Assembly: GCF_003002925.1 (NCBI RefSeq)
Contig: NZ_PVTK01000001.1
Location: 958,791 to 1,022,790, forward strand
DNA length: 64,000 nt
From: Vreelandella songnenensis
GTDB lineage: Bacteria > Pseudomonadota > Gammaproteobacteria > Pseudomonadales > Halomonadaceae
Direction of reading: 5' to 3'
In this document: in pieces, positions 45,261-53,567 of the stretch
Layout: each line of letters starts with the position of its first letter
How positions within the stretch are numbered: position 1 is the first letter of the stretch
Program-made: the position numbers and the translations under genes
The notes under the pieces: model-generated
Database searches by the model: none
What the model was told of the DNA's origin: nothing
The model's input: only the letters and a program-made list of their open reading frames with translations

Positions 45261-45764
45261 CTACCGTTTGGCGCGTAAATTATCGTCATCGTCACGCTGC
45301 AGGAATTGAGTAGTGGTCGACTCGATATGCTGCCCCAGCCAATCCGCCATGGCTTCTTCCTCTTTGAGGATATCCCGGCATACATGAGCAACACCTGTTT
45401 GACCCGCATTTTCTGCGGCTTGAATCAGCGCCTTATAGTTGGCGATTTCGAAATGTTCGAACGCGTAGGAGGCAATAGTGCCCTTCAACACTTCATCGCC
45501 TGCCATCATGCCACCCAATGCCTGACCAAACGCTGTTAACTTGCCGCCCAGGTCCTTGATGGTAGACGTATCTATATTCATGCCTGACATGGCCTGTTCC
45601 AGACGCTCAGACTGGTGACGTGTTTCTTCCAGGTGCTGTTCAATACGCGCCTGTAACTCCGGGTAATCTACCAGGCGCTCTGCCTGGGATTTCAGCATTT
45701 TCTCAGCCTGCTGCTCCATAGCATGTGCATCGCGCAACCAGTTTTCTAAGTACTTGGTATCCAT
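45261..45764 (-). CDS. YciF-like ferritin-fold protein (DUF892)
   Basis: 167 residues from ATG 45764 with AAGGAG eight bases upstream. All-helical, with 'LRDAHAMEQQAEKMLKSQAE', 'HLEETRHQSERLEQAM' and 'YAFEHFEIANYKALIQAAE', where the Glu/His pattern fits a di-iron ferritin-like bundle. In Salmonella, yciF lies in the yciGFE-katN stress operon; here it directly follows a katN-like gene on the same strand, so it is a reduced version of that operon. Stress role, probably stationary-phase controlled, is inference. Confidence 0.9.
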   Translation of the reverse strand: MDTKYLENWLRDAHAMEQQAEKMLKSQAERLVDYPELQARIEQHLEETRHQSERLEQAMSGMNIDTSTIKDLGGKLTAFGQALGGMMAGDEVLKGTIASYAFEHFEIANYKALIQAAENAGQTGVAHVCRDILKEEEAMADWLGQHIESTTTQFLQRDDDDNLRAKR

Positions 45765-45802
45765 GGTGCATCTCCTTGTAAAACTGAGTAATCCGGTGTC
45801 TT

Positions 45803-46639
45803 TTATTTAGACGGGTCGATCTGCTCTTTTTGAGCGCCTGATTTTTCCTTCGCCATTCCCAGGGTAGGCTCCTGGCCTTCAGGTGCAGGTTGGTTTTGTA
45901 CGGAAAACTCGCTGCGACCATCAAAGGATGGACCTTCACCCCAACGCCCTTTGGGTGCTTCTTTATCCAGCAGGGTGTTCAGGTAGTAGTAAGAGTGCTG
46001 CATCGCTTCGTGATCTTCCGGCGTCGAGTTGGGTACCGGCAGCTGTGCGCCTAGACCACCAAGCTCTTCAATTACTGCCAGCCACTGCTGCTGGTGATAG
46101 GTATCACGGGCAATGAGGAAGGATAGAAAATCCTTCATGCCATGATCATCGGTCCAGTTATAAAGCCGCGATGCCAATACTCGGCCACTGGCTTCTGCCG
46201 TTACGTTTGCCAGCATGTCGGCTGCTACGTTGCCCGTGGCGTAGATGTGGCTCATATCAAAGGGCACGCCATTGGCATTCACCGGCATGGCAGAAAGCCC
46301 CGACGACAGGATATGACGTGGGTTGGCGCCGCCCAGAATGGCATTCATTACCGGGTCCTTGGCCGTTGCTTCCTGGTAGGAAACCGGGGCGCCTTCCAGA
46401 TTAAGGGCCACCGCATGGCCAAGCATTTCGATATGCGAAAGCTCTTCGGTAGCGGTCGACATGAGCAGATCGCGGATACGGTCATCCCCACGCGCGCCCA
46501 TCGCCTGGAAAAAGTACTGCATGGCGACCCGAATTTCCCCTTCCACACCGCCGATGGCCTGCTGGAGCAGCATGGCAAATTCAGGATTGGGTTTATCCAC
46601 TTTGACGGGGTATTGCAGTTTTGCAGAGTGATGGAACAT
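45803..46639 (-). CDS. katN: Manganese-containing catalase
   Basis: 278 residues. A ferritin-like bundle with metal ligands in 'GGVEGEIRVAMQYFFQAMG', 'TATEELSHIEMLGHAV' (E-x-x-H) and 'EASGRVLASRLYNWTDDHGM', with the later 'ARDTYHQQQWLAVIEELGG' supplying Glu/His. This is a non-haem, dimanganese catalase that disproportionates hydrogen peroxide. The tail is charged and Gln/Pro rich. It is the first gene of a two-gene unit with the YciF-like protein. Confidence 0.94.
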   Translation of the reverse strand: MFHHSAKLQYPVKVDKPNPEFAMLLQQAIGGVEGEIRVAMQYFFQAMGARGDDRIRDLLMSTATEELSHIEMLGHAVALNLEGAPVSYQEATAKDPVMNAILGGANPRHILSSGLSAMPVNANGVPFDMSHIYATGNVAADMLANVTAEASGRVLASRLYNWTDDHGMKDFLSFLIARDTYHQQQWLAVIEELGGLGAQLPVPNSTPEDHEAMQHSYYYLNTLLDKEAPKGRWGEGPSFDGRSEFSVQNQPAPEGQEPTLGMAKEKSGAQKEQIDPSK

Positions 46640-47237
46640 AGCATAGCCTCATTATTTAATTGCCCGTCCAAAACATGCGACAGGTATCTAAAAGAAAGAG
46701 ATCAAGCAGTGGTAAAAACAGACCAATCACTAACTCCGATTAACTTGGTTCTAACCATTGATCAATCAATCTGGCTATTTGAGAGTAGCCAAGGAAACTA
46801 ACTTATCAAGCGAGGATAAGTGCATGTAGAAATATTTAACTTTTATCACACAGTATGTATACATTTTTAAACCAGGACTACAGAAAGCCATTGATCAACA
46901 TAAATCCATGATTTAAATAAATAAAAACAAAAAGCTAAATGATTGAATATATTTTTACCATCAATTAAAAACTTTAGCACAATGAAGAAGACGATAAAAA
47001 TTGATCCTTCACTGACTATAAAACAACAAGACAATCAGCACATAAAACAACCCCATCTTTCCAAACAGCTATTGTTTTTAAATACCAATATAATAACCGG
47101 CTACTTATGCCAACTAATAAATGTTATGACACATTGGCTTGGCATCAGCACTTTACACCGCCTTCCTAATCGTGCTTTTTTGAGTACACGAAAAATATAT
47201 GCAACATTTACCCCTCTGATCTAGGACAGGAGATCCC
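46640..47237. other. AT-rich gene-free spacer upstream of katN
   Basis: 598 bases of low G+C with divergent genes on both sides. A 93-codon frame at 46943-47224 has composition like random AT-rich sequence and no family similarity, so it is not called. No repeats or structured RNA were recognised. Confidence 0.6.
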
Positions 47238-47603
47238 ATGCTTGCCAAACGCGAACGCGGCAAAATTGAGCGTCGGCTAGTCACGTCACTGACCGCCGCC
47301 TGCGAAAACAATAAAAGCCATATTCCCGGGTTTGAATGGGTGACCCATCAGGTCGACTACACCCGCTTTCCCATGAGCCTAATGGTCATCTGGGTGTTTG
47401 ATACGGATGCCCACCTGTCCGAGGCGCTTAAAAGTGACGTGAGGCAGCGCCTTCACGATGAAACCGCAGCGGCACTTATCGAGGCAGGCGTCATGGTGAA
47501 TGATGTTTCAGCGCACATTGATTTTGACAGTGAACAGGCATGTCGCCGCCAGCATGGGGGTGATTGGCAGCGCCGACTCACCTCAGTCAAGGCCATCCAC
47601 TAA
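47238..47603 (+). CDS. Conserved small protein, function unknown
   Basis: 121 residues with AGGAG before ATG 47238. The sequence 'GFEWVTHQVDYTRFPMSLMV' and 'SAHIDFDSEQACRRQHGGDW' resemble a small conserved gammaproteobacterial family (Shewanella/Vibrio members, sometimes labelled Fis-like without support). No helix-turn-helix is evident. Its stop overlaps the DUF1289 start (TAATG), so the two form a unit. Confidence 0.75.
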   Translation: MLAKRERGKIERRLVTSLTAACENNKSHIPGFEWVTHQVDYTRFPMSLMVIWVFDTDAHLSEALKSDVRQRLHDETAAALIEAGVMVNDVSAHIDFDSEQACRRQHGGDWQRRLTSVKAIH

Positions 47604-47776
47604 TGGCCAAGACAGTTGAAAGCCCCTGCATTTCGGTTTGCAAGCTCAAAGGCGAGTTGTGCACCGGCTGCGGGCGCAGTATCGAGGAGATCCGCCGATG
47701 GACGTCCATGAAGCGCCCAGAGAAGCTTAGTGCTCTCAAGCGCGCCGAGCAGCGGCGAAAAAAGTTTAACAAGTAA
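47603..47776 (+). CDS. DUF1289-family small cysteine protein
   Basis: 57 residues from ATG 47603, overlapping the previous stop by one base. The N-terminal block 'SPCISVCKLKGELCTGCGRS' has four cysteines in the DUF1289 arrangement (CxxxC...CxxC), then a tryptophan and a basic tail 'RAEQRRKKFNK'. Probably binds a metal or Fe-S centre. Function unknown. Confidence 0.88.
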   Translation: MAKTVESPCISVCKLKGELCTGCGRSIEEIRRWTSMKRPEKLSALKRAEQRRKKFNK

Positions 47777-47969
47777 TGTCCGTACTGATACGCCGGTTCA
47801 ACCATACGGCTACGTTTCACGGCTTGAGCAAAATGTGATCACAATTGCGGTGGTAGCCAAGAGCCGTACGATCCCACGCAAAGCCAGGCTTGCCGTAACC
47901 TGGGGAACGAAAGGTTGAGCTTAGAAGGGAATGGTATAGGTATCAGTACAATTTTTTTGCCTTAAAGAC

Positions 47970-47998
47970 TTGTGCATATATTATACATGGCATAGTAT
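47970..47998 (+). promoter_or_regulatory. Promoter of the RsmY/CsrB-like RNA
   Basis: -35 TTGTGC at 47970-47975, 17-base spacer, -10 TAGTAT at 47993-47998. Predicted start near 48004-48006. No clear GacA box (TGTAAG-N6-CTTACA) was found within 200 bases upstream. Confidence 0.65.
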
Positions 47999-48004
47999 GA
48001 AGTT

Positions 48005-48114
48005 GTCGGCGGCAGGAAGCCACCACAGAAAAGGAATTTCCACTCAGGATGAGTGACTACTCGCCAGGATGGCATGAGTACATCAACCGCCCCTTAACCG
48101 GGGCGTTGTTGTTT
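48005..48114 (+). ncRNA. RsmY/CsrB-type CsrA-sequestering regulatory RNA (predicted)
   Basis: About 110 nt with no coding frame. Four successive hairpins expose GGA: GGC-AGGAA-GCC (48011-48021, extended by GG/CC), GAAA-AGGAA-TTTC (48028-48040), CACTC-AGGAT-GAGTG (48041-48055, perfect) and GCCA-GGA-TGGC (48063-48073) on an outer stem TACTC/GAGTA (48058-48080). Two loops read CAGGATG, close to the CsrA/RsmA consensus ACARGGAUGU. A promoter precedes it and an intrinsic terminator (CGCCCC/GGGGCG, then TTGTTGTTT) ends it. The layout is that of RsmY/RsmZ/CsrB RNAs that titrate CsrA under GacA control. The start is estimated from the promoter. Confidence 0.8.
48088..48114 (+). terminator. Intrinsic terminator of the RsmY/CsrB-like RNA
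   Basis: Stem CGCCCC (48088-48093) / GGGGCG (48100-48105), lengthened by CAA/TTG with one bulged C, followed by the U-rich TTGTTGTTT. Confidence 0.8.
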
Positions 48115-48504
48115 CTGGCTTTTAAGCTTTCTATTCTCTCCCCCCGCCTTACCCCGTAAGCCTTGTCTTTAATCACGCTCCATCATCCGGCATACCTTTA
48201 CCCATCGGCGCCGCTTAAAATTCGGCGCGGCAACGCGTATCCGGTTGTAAGAAATAGCTGACAAAACCTGTCGTTGATGGACTACAGCAATCATTCACTT
48301 GGCAGCTACACTGAACGAGCTGCTTATCGCAGTAGCCAAGTACGCCGTGCTCATTCAAGGATGGATAAGGAAGGCACCAAGCGAAGGGAAGAAGGAAGCA
48401 CGGCAGGCCAAGGATGGCCTCTATGTATTGAAAACATGTCTTCACGCTGGGCAGAGAGCTTATACACGCATAGCCATTTTGCTACGTATGATATTACGCG
48501 CACG
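48115..48504. other. Unassigned stretch between the regulatory RNA and the tRNA operon
   Basis: About 390 bases. Short frames exist on both strands (for example an 81-codon frame from TTG 48299), but none has a ribosome site or recognisable family. No tRNA, repeat or clear hairpin series seen. Confidence 0.5.
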
Positions 48505-48529
48505 AAAAAGCCGCCCTTTCGGACGGCTT
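48505..48529 (-). terminator. Intrinsic terminator of the tRNA operon
   Basis: On the minus strand AAGCCGTCC, loop GAAA, GGGCGGCTT, then TTTCG. One G-T pair. 40 bases after the tRNA-Thr CCA end. Confidence 0.85.
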
Positions 48530-48569
48530 GATCTGATTCTCTAACATGTTGCTTTTAACCATCTTTTGA

Positions 48570-48645
<76 letters not shown>

Positions 48646-48717
48646 GCTTCACGTTTTCTTGAGAATATGACTGGTTTGCGATTAAGCTATTCAGTCAACA
48701 AGAAATCTTGTTGGCAA

Positions 48718-48792
48718 TGGCTGGGGTACCAGGATTCGAACCTGGGAATGCCGATACCAAAAACCGGTGCCTTACCACTTGGCGATACCCCA
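48718..48792 (-). tRNA. tRNA-Gln (anticodon TTG)
   Basis: 75 nt with encoded CCA. Acceptor TGGGGTA/TACCCCA. The anticodon arm CCGGT-TTTTGGT-ATCGG has one G-T pair and anticodon TTG. T arm CCAGG-TTCGAAT-CCTGG. Closely follows the E. coli tRNA-Gln pattern. Confidence 0.97.
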
Positions 48793-48798
48793 ACTGTT

Positions 48799-48874
48799 TG
48801 GTGGCCAGAGACGGAATCGAACCGCCGACACGGGGATTTTCAATCCCCTGCTCTACCAACTGAGCTATCTGGCC
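48799..48874 (-). tRNA. tRNA-Phe (anticodon GAA)
   Basis: 76 nt with encoded CCA. Acceptor GGCCAGA/TCTGGCC, D arm GCTC/GAGC, anticodon arm GGGGA-TTGAAAA-TCCCC, T arm with TTCGATT. First gene of the operon, six bases upstream of tRNA-Gln. Confidence 0.98.
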
Positions 48875-48890
48875 GCTGCCAACGGTGCGT

Positions 48891-48919
48891 ATTAAACTAA
48901 AAACGCAGCTTTTCGTCAA
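48891..48919 (-). promoter_or_regulatory. Promoter of the tRNA operon
   Basis: On the minus strand TTGACG (48919-48914), 17-base spacer, TTTAAT (48896-48891), 16 bases before the mature tRNA-Phe 5' end. A GC-rich discriminator CGCACC follows, as in stringently controlled stable-RNA promoters. Confidence 0.85.
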
Positions 48920-49030
48920 CACCTTTGTGAAACTTTCTTTCCTGACCGTTGCTTAGGGCATACCTTCGGCTAACGGTGAAGGGCTGAAACGCCCGTATTT
49001 CCTGCCATTTCGGCCTGCCAAGGTACCGGT

Positions 49031-49306
49031 TTACGCCTGCGTAGGCGGCACATAACCCTCAGCCTGGTCGGTCGTTTCATTATCCATGTAGCGCTGCATC
49101 TGCTCCATCAGGTAGGCGCGGTCCTCTGGGTTGAGCATGTTGAGGTGCTTTTCGTTGATCAAACGCGTCTGCAATGCCTGCCACTCTTCCCATGCCTTCC
49201 TGGAAACGCTGGCCTGAATCTCCTGGCCCTGCTTGCCGGGTAGCGGAGGAAACGGGAGCGCGGGCAGCTCCTCTTGATATTTGCGGCAAAAAACCGTGTT
49301 GCTCAT
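49031..49306 (-). CDS. yggX: YggX-family Fe(II)-trafficking protein
   Basis: 91 residues from ATG 49306, which has AAGGAG upstream. The sequence 'FCRKYQEELPALPFPPLPG' near the N-terminus contains the single conserved cysteine, and 'NEKHLNMLNPEDRAYLMEQM' is the family core. YggX supports iron-sulphur protein repair under oxidative stress. It follows mutY by 31 bases as in many gammaproteobacteria, so probably co-transcribed. Confidence 0.96.
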   Translation of the reverse strand: MSNTVFCRKYQEELPALPFPPLPGKQGQEIQASVSRKAWEEWQALQTRLINEKHLNMLNPEDRAYLMEQMQRYMDNETTDQAEGYVPPTQA

Positions 49307-49337
49307 TAGAGACTCCTTGATAGGCGTATGGCTTAGG

Positions 49338-50432
49338 CTATACACGCCCTGGCGTTAAGTTGAGAGTAAAGGGCGCAAGCTGGCCAAGCAGCGCTTTGAC
49401 CGGGGCTGCCAGGCCAAGCTCGCGGGGGTTATCGATGTCGTACCAGAGTCCGCCTTCCCTTATCCCGTTCAGCCTATCGCAGGATACCGGCTGAGGGGTA
49501 ATCTCCAGGCGAAAATGGCTGAAGGTATGATGGAACCCAGGCATTGTCGACTCGCGTCTGGGTGATGCCACGTGCGCCTCCAGCCAGTCGTTCAGTTCGC
49601 TGTGTGTATCAAACTGGGGCAGGCTCCAGAGCCCGCCCCACAGACCGCTGGGCGGGCGCTGTTCAAGCCACACCTTGCCCTGTTGGTCGCGCAGTACCAG
49701 CATGATGGTGCTGCGGGTGGGCAGGGCTTTCTTGGGTTTGGATTCCGGGTAGCGTTTCGGTTCGCCTTGGGCGTAGGCCAGGCAGACGTCGTTGAACGGG
49801 CACACCTTACAGTCCGGCCGGCTGCGCTTGCACAGGGTAGCGCCGAAATCCATCATCGCCTGGGTAAAGTCCGCCAGGCGGGCTGTGGGCGTGTAGTGCT
49901 CGGCAAGTGCCCATAGCTTACGTTCGACCTCGGGCTTGCCCGGCCAGCCAGGGATGGCGTGCAGTCGCGTCAGCGAGCGTTTGACGTTGCCATCCAGAAT
50001 CGCCGCCCGACGACCGGTGCTCTGGGCAATAATGGCGCCAGCGGTTGAACGGCCGATGCCCGGCAAAGCCACCAGCGCTTCGACACTCTCGGTGGGCAAC
50101 TCACCGCCATGTTCGGCAAGCGCCTGCTGGGCGGCCTTGTGCAGGTTGCGCGCACGGGCGTAGTAACCAAGCCCTGTCCACAGGTGAAGTACTTCGTCCT
50201 GTGGCGCACGAGCGAGAGCTTCAAGGCTCGGGAAGCGCGCCATGAAACGTTCGAAGTAGGGAATCACGGTGGCCACCTGGGTCTGCTGCAGCATGATCTC
50301 GGATACCCATACGCGGTAAGCGCTGCGCGGCGACTGCCAAGGCAGGTCGTGTCGGCCATACCGGTCGAACCAGGTAAGCAGGCGGCGGCAGAACTCGTCT
50401 GCCGCGAGCCGGGGAGTTGGCATATCAGCCAT
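49338..50432 (-). CDS. mutY: A/G-specific adenine DNA glycosylase
   Basis: 364 residues. Helix-hairpin-helix '[20 protein letters not shown]' with the catalytic Asp in '[13 protein letters not shown]'. The [4Fe-4S] loop '[17 protein letters not shown]' has the C-x6-C-x2-C-x5-C spacing. A C-terminal NUDIX-like domain recognises 8-oxoG ('[20 protein letters not shown]'). It removes adenine mispaired with 8-oxoguanine. First gene of the mutY-yggX unit. Confidence 0.97.
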   Translation of the reverse strand: MADMPTPRLAADEFCRRLLTWFDRYGRHDLPWQSPRSAYRVWVSEIMLQQTQVATVIPYFERFMARFPSLEALARAPQDEVLHLWTGLGYYARARNLHKAAQQALAEHGGELPTESVEALVALPGIGRSTAGAIIAQSTGRRAAILDGNVKRSLTRLHAIPGWPGKPEVERKLWALAEHYTPTARLADFTQAMMDFGATLCKRSRPDCKVCPFNDVCLAYAQGEPKRYPESKPKKALPTRSTIMLVLRDQQGKVWLEQRPPSGLWGGLWSLPQFDTHSELNDWLEAHVASPRRESTMPGFHHTFSHFRLEITPQPVSCDRLNGIREGGLWYDIDNPRELGLAAPVKALLGQLAPFTLNLTPGRV

Positions 50433-50497
50433 GCGGTTTCCTTCGATAGAACAGGTAGTAGAGAAAGCGGGCGCAATGGTGCTTAGTATGACGCCAA

Positions 50498-50526
50498 TAA
50501 AAAAGCGCCGGCGTGTGGGCCGGCGC
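50498..50526 (-). terminator. Intrinsic terminator of the AsmA gene
   Basis: Stem GCGCCGGC / GCCGGCGC, loop of six; on the minus strand TTTTTTATTGG follows. 21 bases after the AsmA stop. Confidence 0.92.
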
Positions 50527-50546
50527 AGACTGACTTACCTGAATGC

Positions 50547-52880
50547 TCAGTTGAATAGACGTCGGATGCCTTCGCGAAGTTCCTGACCGGCTCCTTTACC
50601 CAGGTGCTCATCAAGCTGCTCCAGCGAGCCGCCTACGCGCTCTTCGAGCTCTTCGGTCACGCGGCTACCAGCCTCATTGCGCAGCAGATCGACCACGGCG
50701 GTCTGAAAGGCGTCACGGTCAAAGCGGCACCACTGCGTATGGTCGTCGCCAAGATTGCCTTCACAGCGCACGGGCAGCGGCAGCTGCTGAAGGCGTGGGT
50801 TGACGCTACACGCCGCATCAGCGGTATCCACCAGCCGTGCGTTGGCTTGGGTATCGAAGTTGCGGCTGTTGAAATCAAGTTCGCCTTCGCCATTCACATT
50901 GATACCCGGCAAAGTGATCAGCAGATCGTCGCTGCTGATGATGCCGTTGCGTACCTGGAGGGTGGCATCGAAGCGCTCGAAGCGCGTATCGGCATGCCAA
51001 TCCCGTAACGTACCCTCACCTTCCAGTTGGGCAACCAGTTCACACATCTGCTGAGAAATGTTGATATCCAGAATGGCGCCTTCATCAAGGCGGGCGTTCA
51101 CCTGGCCGTTGAGATTGCTGATCAGTGCATCACGGCTATTGCCACGCGATGTAAGCTCGCCATCGGCATTGAGACGCCCGCGCAGTGGAGACGTCTCCTC
51201 GCCCAGCGCTTCAATCAACGCGCCTGCCTGAACATTGCTGACACTGGGTGCAAGCGCCCACTCCATGATCCGTTCACGCGCGTCCAGGCGGCCGCTGGCG
51301 TTAAGCTCGCCGCCATAAAAGCGTGACTCAAACCCGCTAAGCCGATGTTCACCCTCTTCACCCTGCAGCTGCAGGCGCGTGTTTTCAAAGGTCAGCCCGC
51401 CAAGCAGCAGCCGCTCGACGCTCAGCGCGCCGTCCAGCGAAAGCTCGCTAAACCAGGCCTGGGGGAGCAGAGTTTCGCTACTCTGGGCAATGGCCTTGCG
51501 TAAAAAGCCTCGGCTTGCCTGCTGCGCGGTGGTGGGCCCGGCCAGATAGTGATCAAGATTGAGCTGATCGCCCTCAAGGTCGAAGGCGACTCGCGTGCCG
51601 TCCAGTGCGGCGGAGAGTTCGCCGGTAAAGGTACTGTCGTCCACTACCAGGGAGAGCCGCGGTAGAGATACCTGCTCGGCGTCGCCTTCGATGGGGCTGG
51701 TCATGGCAATGTCGCTAAGCGCAGCCTCATTGGCAGTGTTAAGCTCGACGCCAGTACGGCTTAGCCAAGGGCGCAGGGTAAAGGGAGCGGCGGTAATCTG
51801 GCCTCGATACCTTGGTGCATCCAGCATCTGCTCGATATTGAGATGCCCGCTGACACGTAGCCCATCAGGTCCAGTCAGCTGTAGATCCTTTAGCTGCGCC
51901 GTTTGCGCCTCCCAGTCGCTCTCGAGCCCAAAGGCCAGCGCCAGTGCCAGGCTGCCCTGCCACTTTTCCGCATTCTGCAGGCCGGTTTCCAGCACGCCTT
52001 CGATAACGCTTAGCTGCTTCTCTTCCAGATGGGCAACGATTTCAGCGGCCCGCAGGTTGAGCTGCTGCGGCTCGCCCTCGGCGTCCATTCGCGTGCGTGT
52101 GGTCAGCCGGGTATTTTCCAGCACGACCCGATCCTCGCCAAGTTTAAGCCTGATTCGCGTCTCGAGATCAACATCGCTGGTCAGATCCGGCGTGCGCTCC
52201 AGCACCTCGGCATCCAGGCGGTTATGCCGGGTAAGCGTGAACATGGCCTTCAAGGGGAAAGGGCTGACCGGGTTGACGTTGCTGCCGGAGATATTCAGCG
52301 ACTGCATGCGCCACAGCGCCTGGCGCTGCATGTCACGAAAGCGGATATCGGCGCCGCGTACTTCAACGCTTGCGATATTGAGCACCACGGAAAGGCTGCC
52401 CGCATCGGCGTTCGGGCCGGCGCTTGCCGGCGCCAGCACGGTTTGGGCCTTTTCATCGCTGCGCTCGGCCAAACGCTCGACCAGCGGCTCCCAGTTGCCT
52501 TCGCCCTCCTCATCGCGCTCCAGGTTCAAGCGCATACCGTCGAGCGTCAGGCCATCGATGGCAATTTCACCACGCAACAAGGGCGCAAACGCAATACTGA
52601 CCTCGGCGCGATTGATCGCTGCAAACGAGGCTTCATCTTCAGGCTGTTCGGGCAACCAGGCGCGGGCCTGCTCTACGCTGACGCCAAGGCGTGGGTAGAA
52701 CGACCAGGTGATCGGCCCTTCCAGCGCCAGATGCAGCCCTGTGTGCTCCTCGACCACGGCAGTCAGACGTGGCTTGAAGTCCTCAGGGTCGAGAAAGGTG
52801 GTGACATAGACCACCGCGGCCACTGCCACAATGCCAAGAATACCGATGGCGGCCAGTAAAATACGTAATAACTGTTTCAT
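50547..52880 (-). CDS. AsmA-family envelope protein
   Basis: 777 residues. One N-terminal membrane anchor ('ILLAAIGILGIVAVAAVVYV'), then a long periplasmic region of repeated beta-strand units as in AsmA/TamB-type lipid-transfer bridges. The start 'FLDPEDFKPRLTAVVEEHTG' and the C-terminal 'INVNGEGELDFNSRNFDTQ' are classic AsmA features. Likely role: phospholipid transport or outer-membrane assembly. ATG 52880 overlaps the acetyltransferase stop (TAATG). Confidence 0.92.
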   Translation of the reverse strand: MKQLLRILLAAIGILGIVAVAAVVYVTTFLDPEDFKPRLTAVVEEHTGLHLALEGPITWSFYPRLGVSVEQARAWLPEQPEDEASFAAINRAEVSIAFAPLLRGEIAIDGLTLDGMRLNLERDEEGEGNWEPLVERLAERSDEKAQTVLAPASAGPNADAGSLSVVLNIASVEVRGADIRFRDMQRQALWRMQSLNISGSNVNPVSPFPLKAMFTLTRHNRLDAEVLERTPDLTSDVDLETRIRLKLGEDRVVLENTRLTTRTRMDAEGEPQQLNLRAAEIVAHLEEKQLSVIEGVLETGLQNAEKWQGSLALALAFGLESDWEAQTAQLKDLQLTGPDGLRVSGHLNIEQMLDAPRYRGQITAAPFTLRPWLSRTGVELNTANEAALSDIAMTSPIEGDAEQVSLPRLSLVVDDSTFTGELSAALDGTRVAFDLEGDQLNLDHYLAGPTTAQQASRGFLRKAIAQSSETLLPQAWFSELSLDGALSVERLLLGGLTFENTRLQLQGEEGEHRLSGFESRFYGGELNASGRLDARERIMEWALAPSVSNVQAGALIEALGEETSPLRGRLNADGELTSRGNSRDALISNLNGQVNARLDEGAILDINISQQMCELVAQLEGEGTLRDWHADTRFERFDATLQVRNGIISSDDLLITLPGINVNGEGELDFNSRNFDTQANARLVDTADAACSVNPRLQQLPLPVRCEGNLGDDHTQWCRFDRDAFQTAVVDLLRNEAGSRVTEELEERVGGSLEQLDEHLGKGAGQELREGIRRLFN

Positions 52881-53362
52881 TACCCTTTCCCTTGTGGGTC
52901 TAGCTCAACAAAATCACTGATAAGCGGTCCGCCCAATGCGGGCCTTTCGGCCTGACTACCAGGGCGGTAGCCAAGCTTGGAAAGCAGTAACTGATCGGCA
53001 AGCGGCAGTGATGCGGTTTCAATGCGTAGTTTACGCCCTTCCTGAAGGGCCTGTTCACCCAAAAGCGCCGCCAGCCGTGAACCAACGCCGCGGCGGCGGG
53101 TGGTTTTGCGCACACAGAGCTCAGATAGCCACCACGCCCGGTCCGGCGCTTCCTGAATCGCCGCAGCTCCCAGCAGGTGGTCGTTGAAGTGCGCGCAGGC
53201 AAAAAAGTGGCCGGCCTCCAGATGCTGTTCGATAAACGGCAACACTGCCTGGGTAGGCACCCGCTCCTTGGGCGCGTCTTCATAAATACGCACAAGATCA
53301 AGGCGCACCTGTTCATCGGTGTCCCAGCGGGCTTTATCGACATGCTCCAGTGTCACCGACAT
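52880..53362 (-). CDS. GNAT acetyltransferase, PanZ/PanM-like
   Basis: 160 residues, GAGGAG before ATG 53362. The acetyl-CoA loop 'RKTTRRRGVGSRLAALLGEQ' and the preceding 'ACAHFNDHLLGAAAI' resemble E. coli PanZ (the activator of aspartate decarboxylase maturation), including the TRRRGVG loop. The C-terminus is longer and different, so PanZ function is inference. It is translationally coupled to AsmA and divergent from hisB. Confidence 0.75.
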   Translation of the reverse strand: MSVTLEHVDKARWDTDEQVRLDLVRIYEDAPKERVPTQAVLPFIEQHLEAGHFFACAHFNDHLLGAAAIQEAPDRAWWLSELCVRKTTRRRGVGSRLAALLGEQALQEGRKLRIETASLPLADQLLLSKLGYRPGSQAERPALGGPLISDFVELDPQGKG

Positions 53363-53567
53363 GGTGAACTCCTCTTTGCCAAAGCAGCCAAGCTGCTATG
53401 TTGAATGCCCTAAAACGGTAGCTACCTTTCGCGCATTGTAGCGGATGGGTGCGCCGATTCTCTATAATGGCTGTTTTGCCGCAGATTCATGCCCTGATCA
53501 ACTGGTGGAGAGACAGTGCGGCCCATCGCCTTCCCCTCAGAATGCGCTAGAGCGCAGGAGATGCAAC

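Noticed and set aside
46943..47224. 93-codon frame in the AT-rich spacer
   Set aside because: No ribosome site, random-looking AT-rich composition, no family.
47776..47837. 19-codon frame starting TAATG after the DUF1289 gene
   Set aside because: Too short and no supporting feature; start overlap may be chance.
47800..47960. GacA box upstream of the regulatory RNA
   Set aside because: Looked for TGTAAG-N6-CTTACA; no convincing match found.
48299..48544. 81-codon frame from TTG next to the tRNA operon
   Set aside because: No ribosome site, runs through the tRNA terminator, no recognisable domain.
51595..52859. Long plus-strand frames opposite the AsmA gene
   Set aside because: Ser/Arg-rich translation with no domain; antisense shadows.
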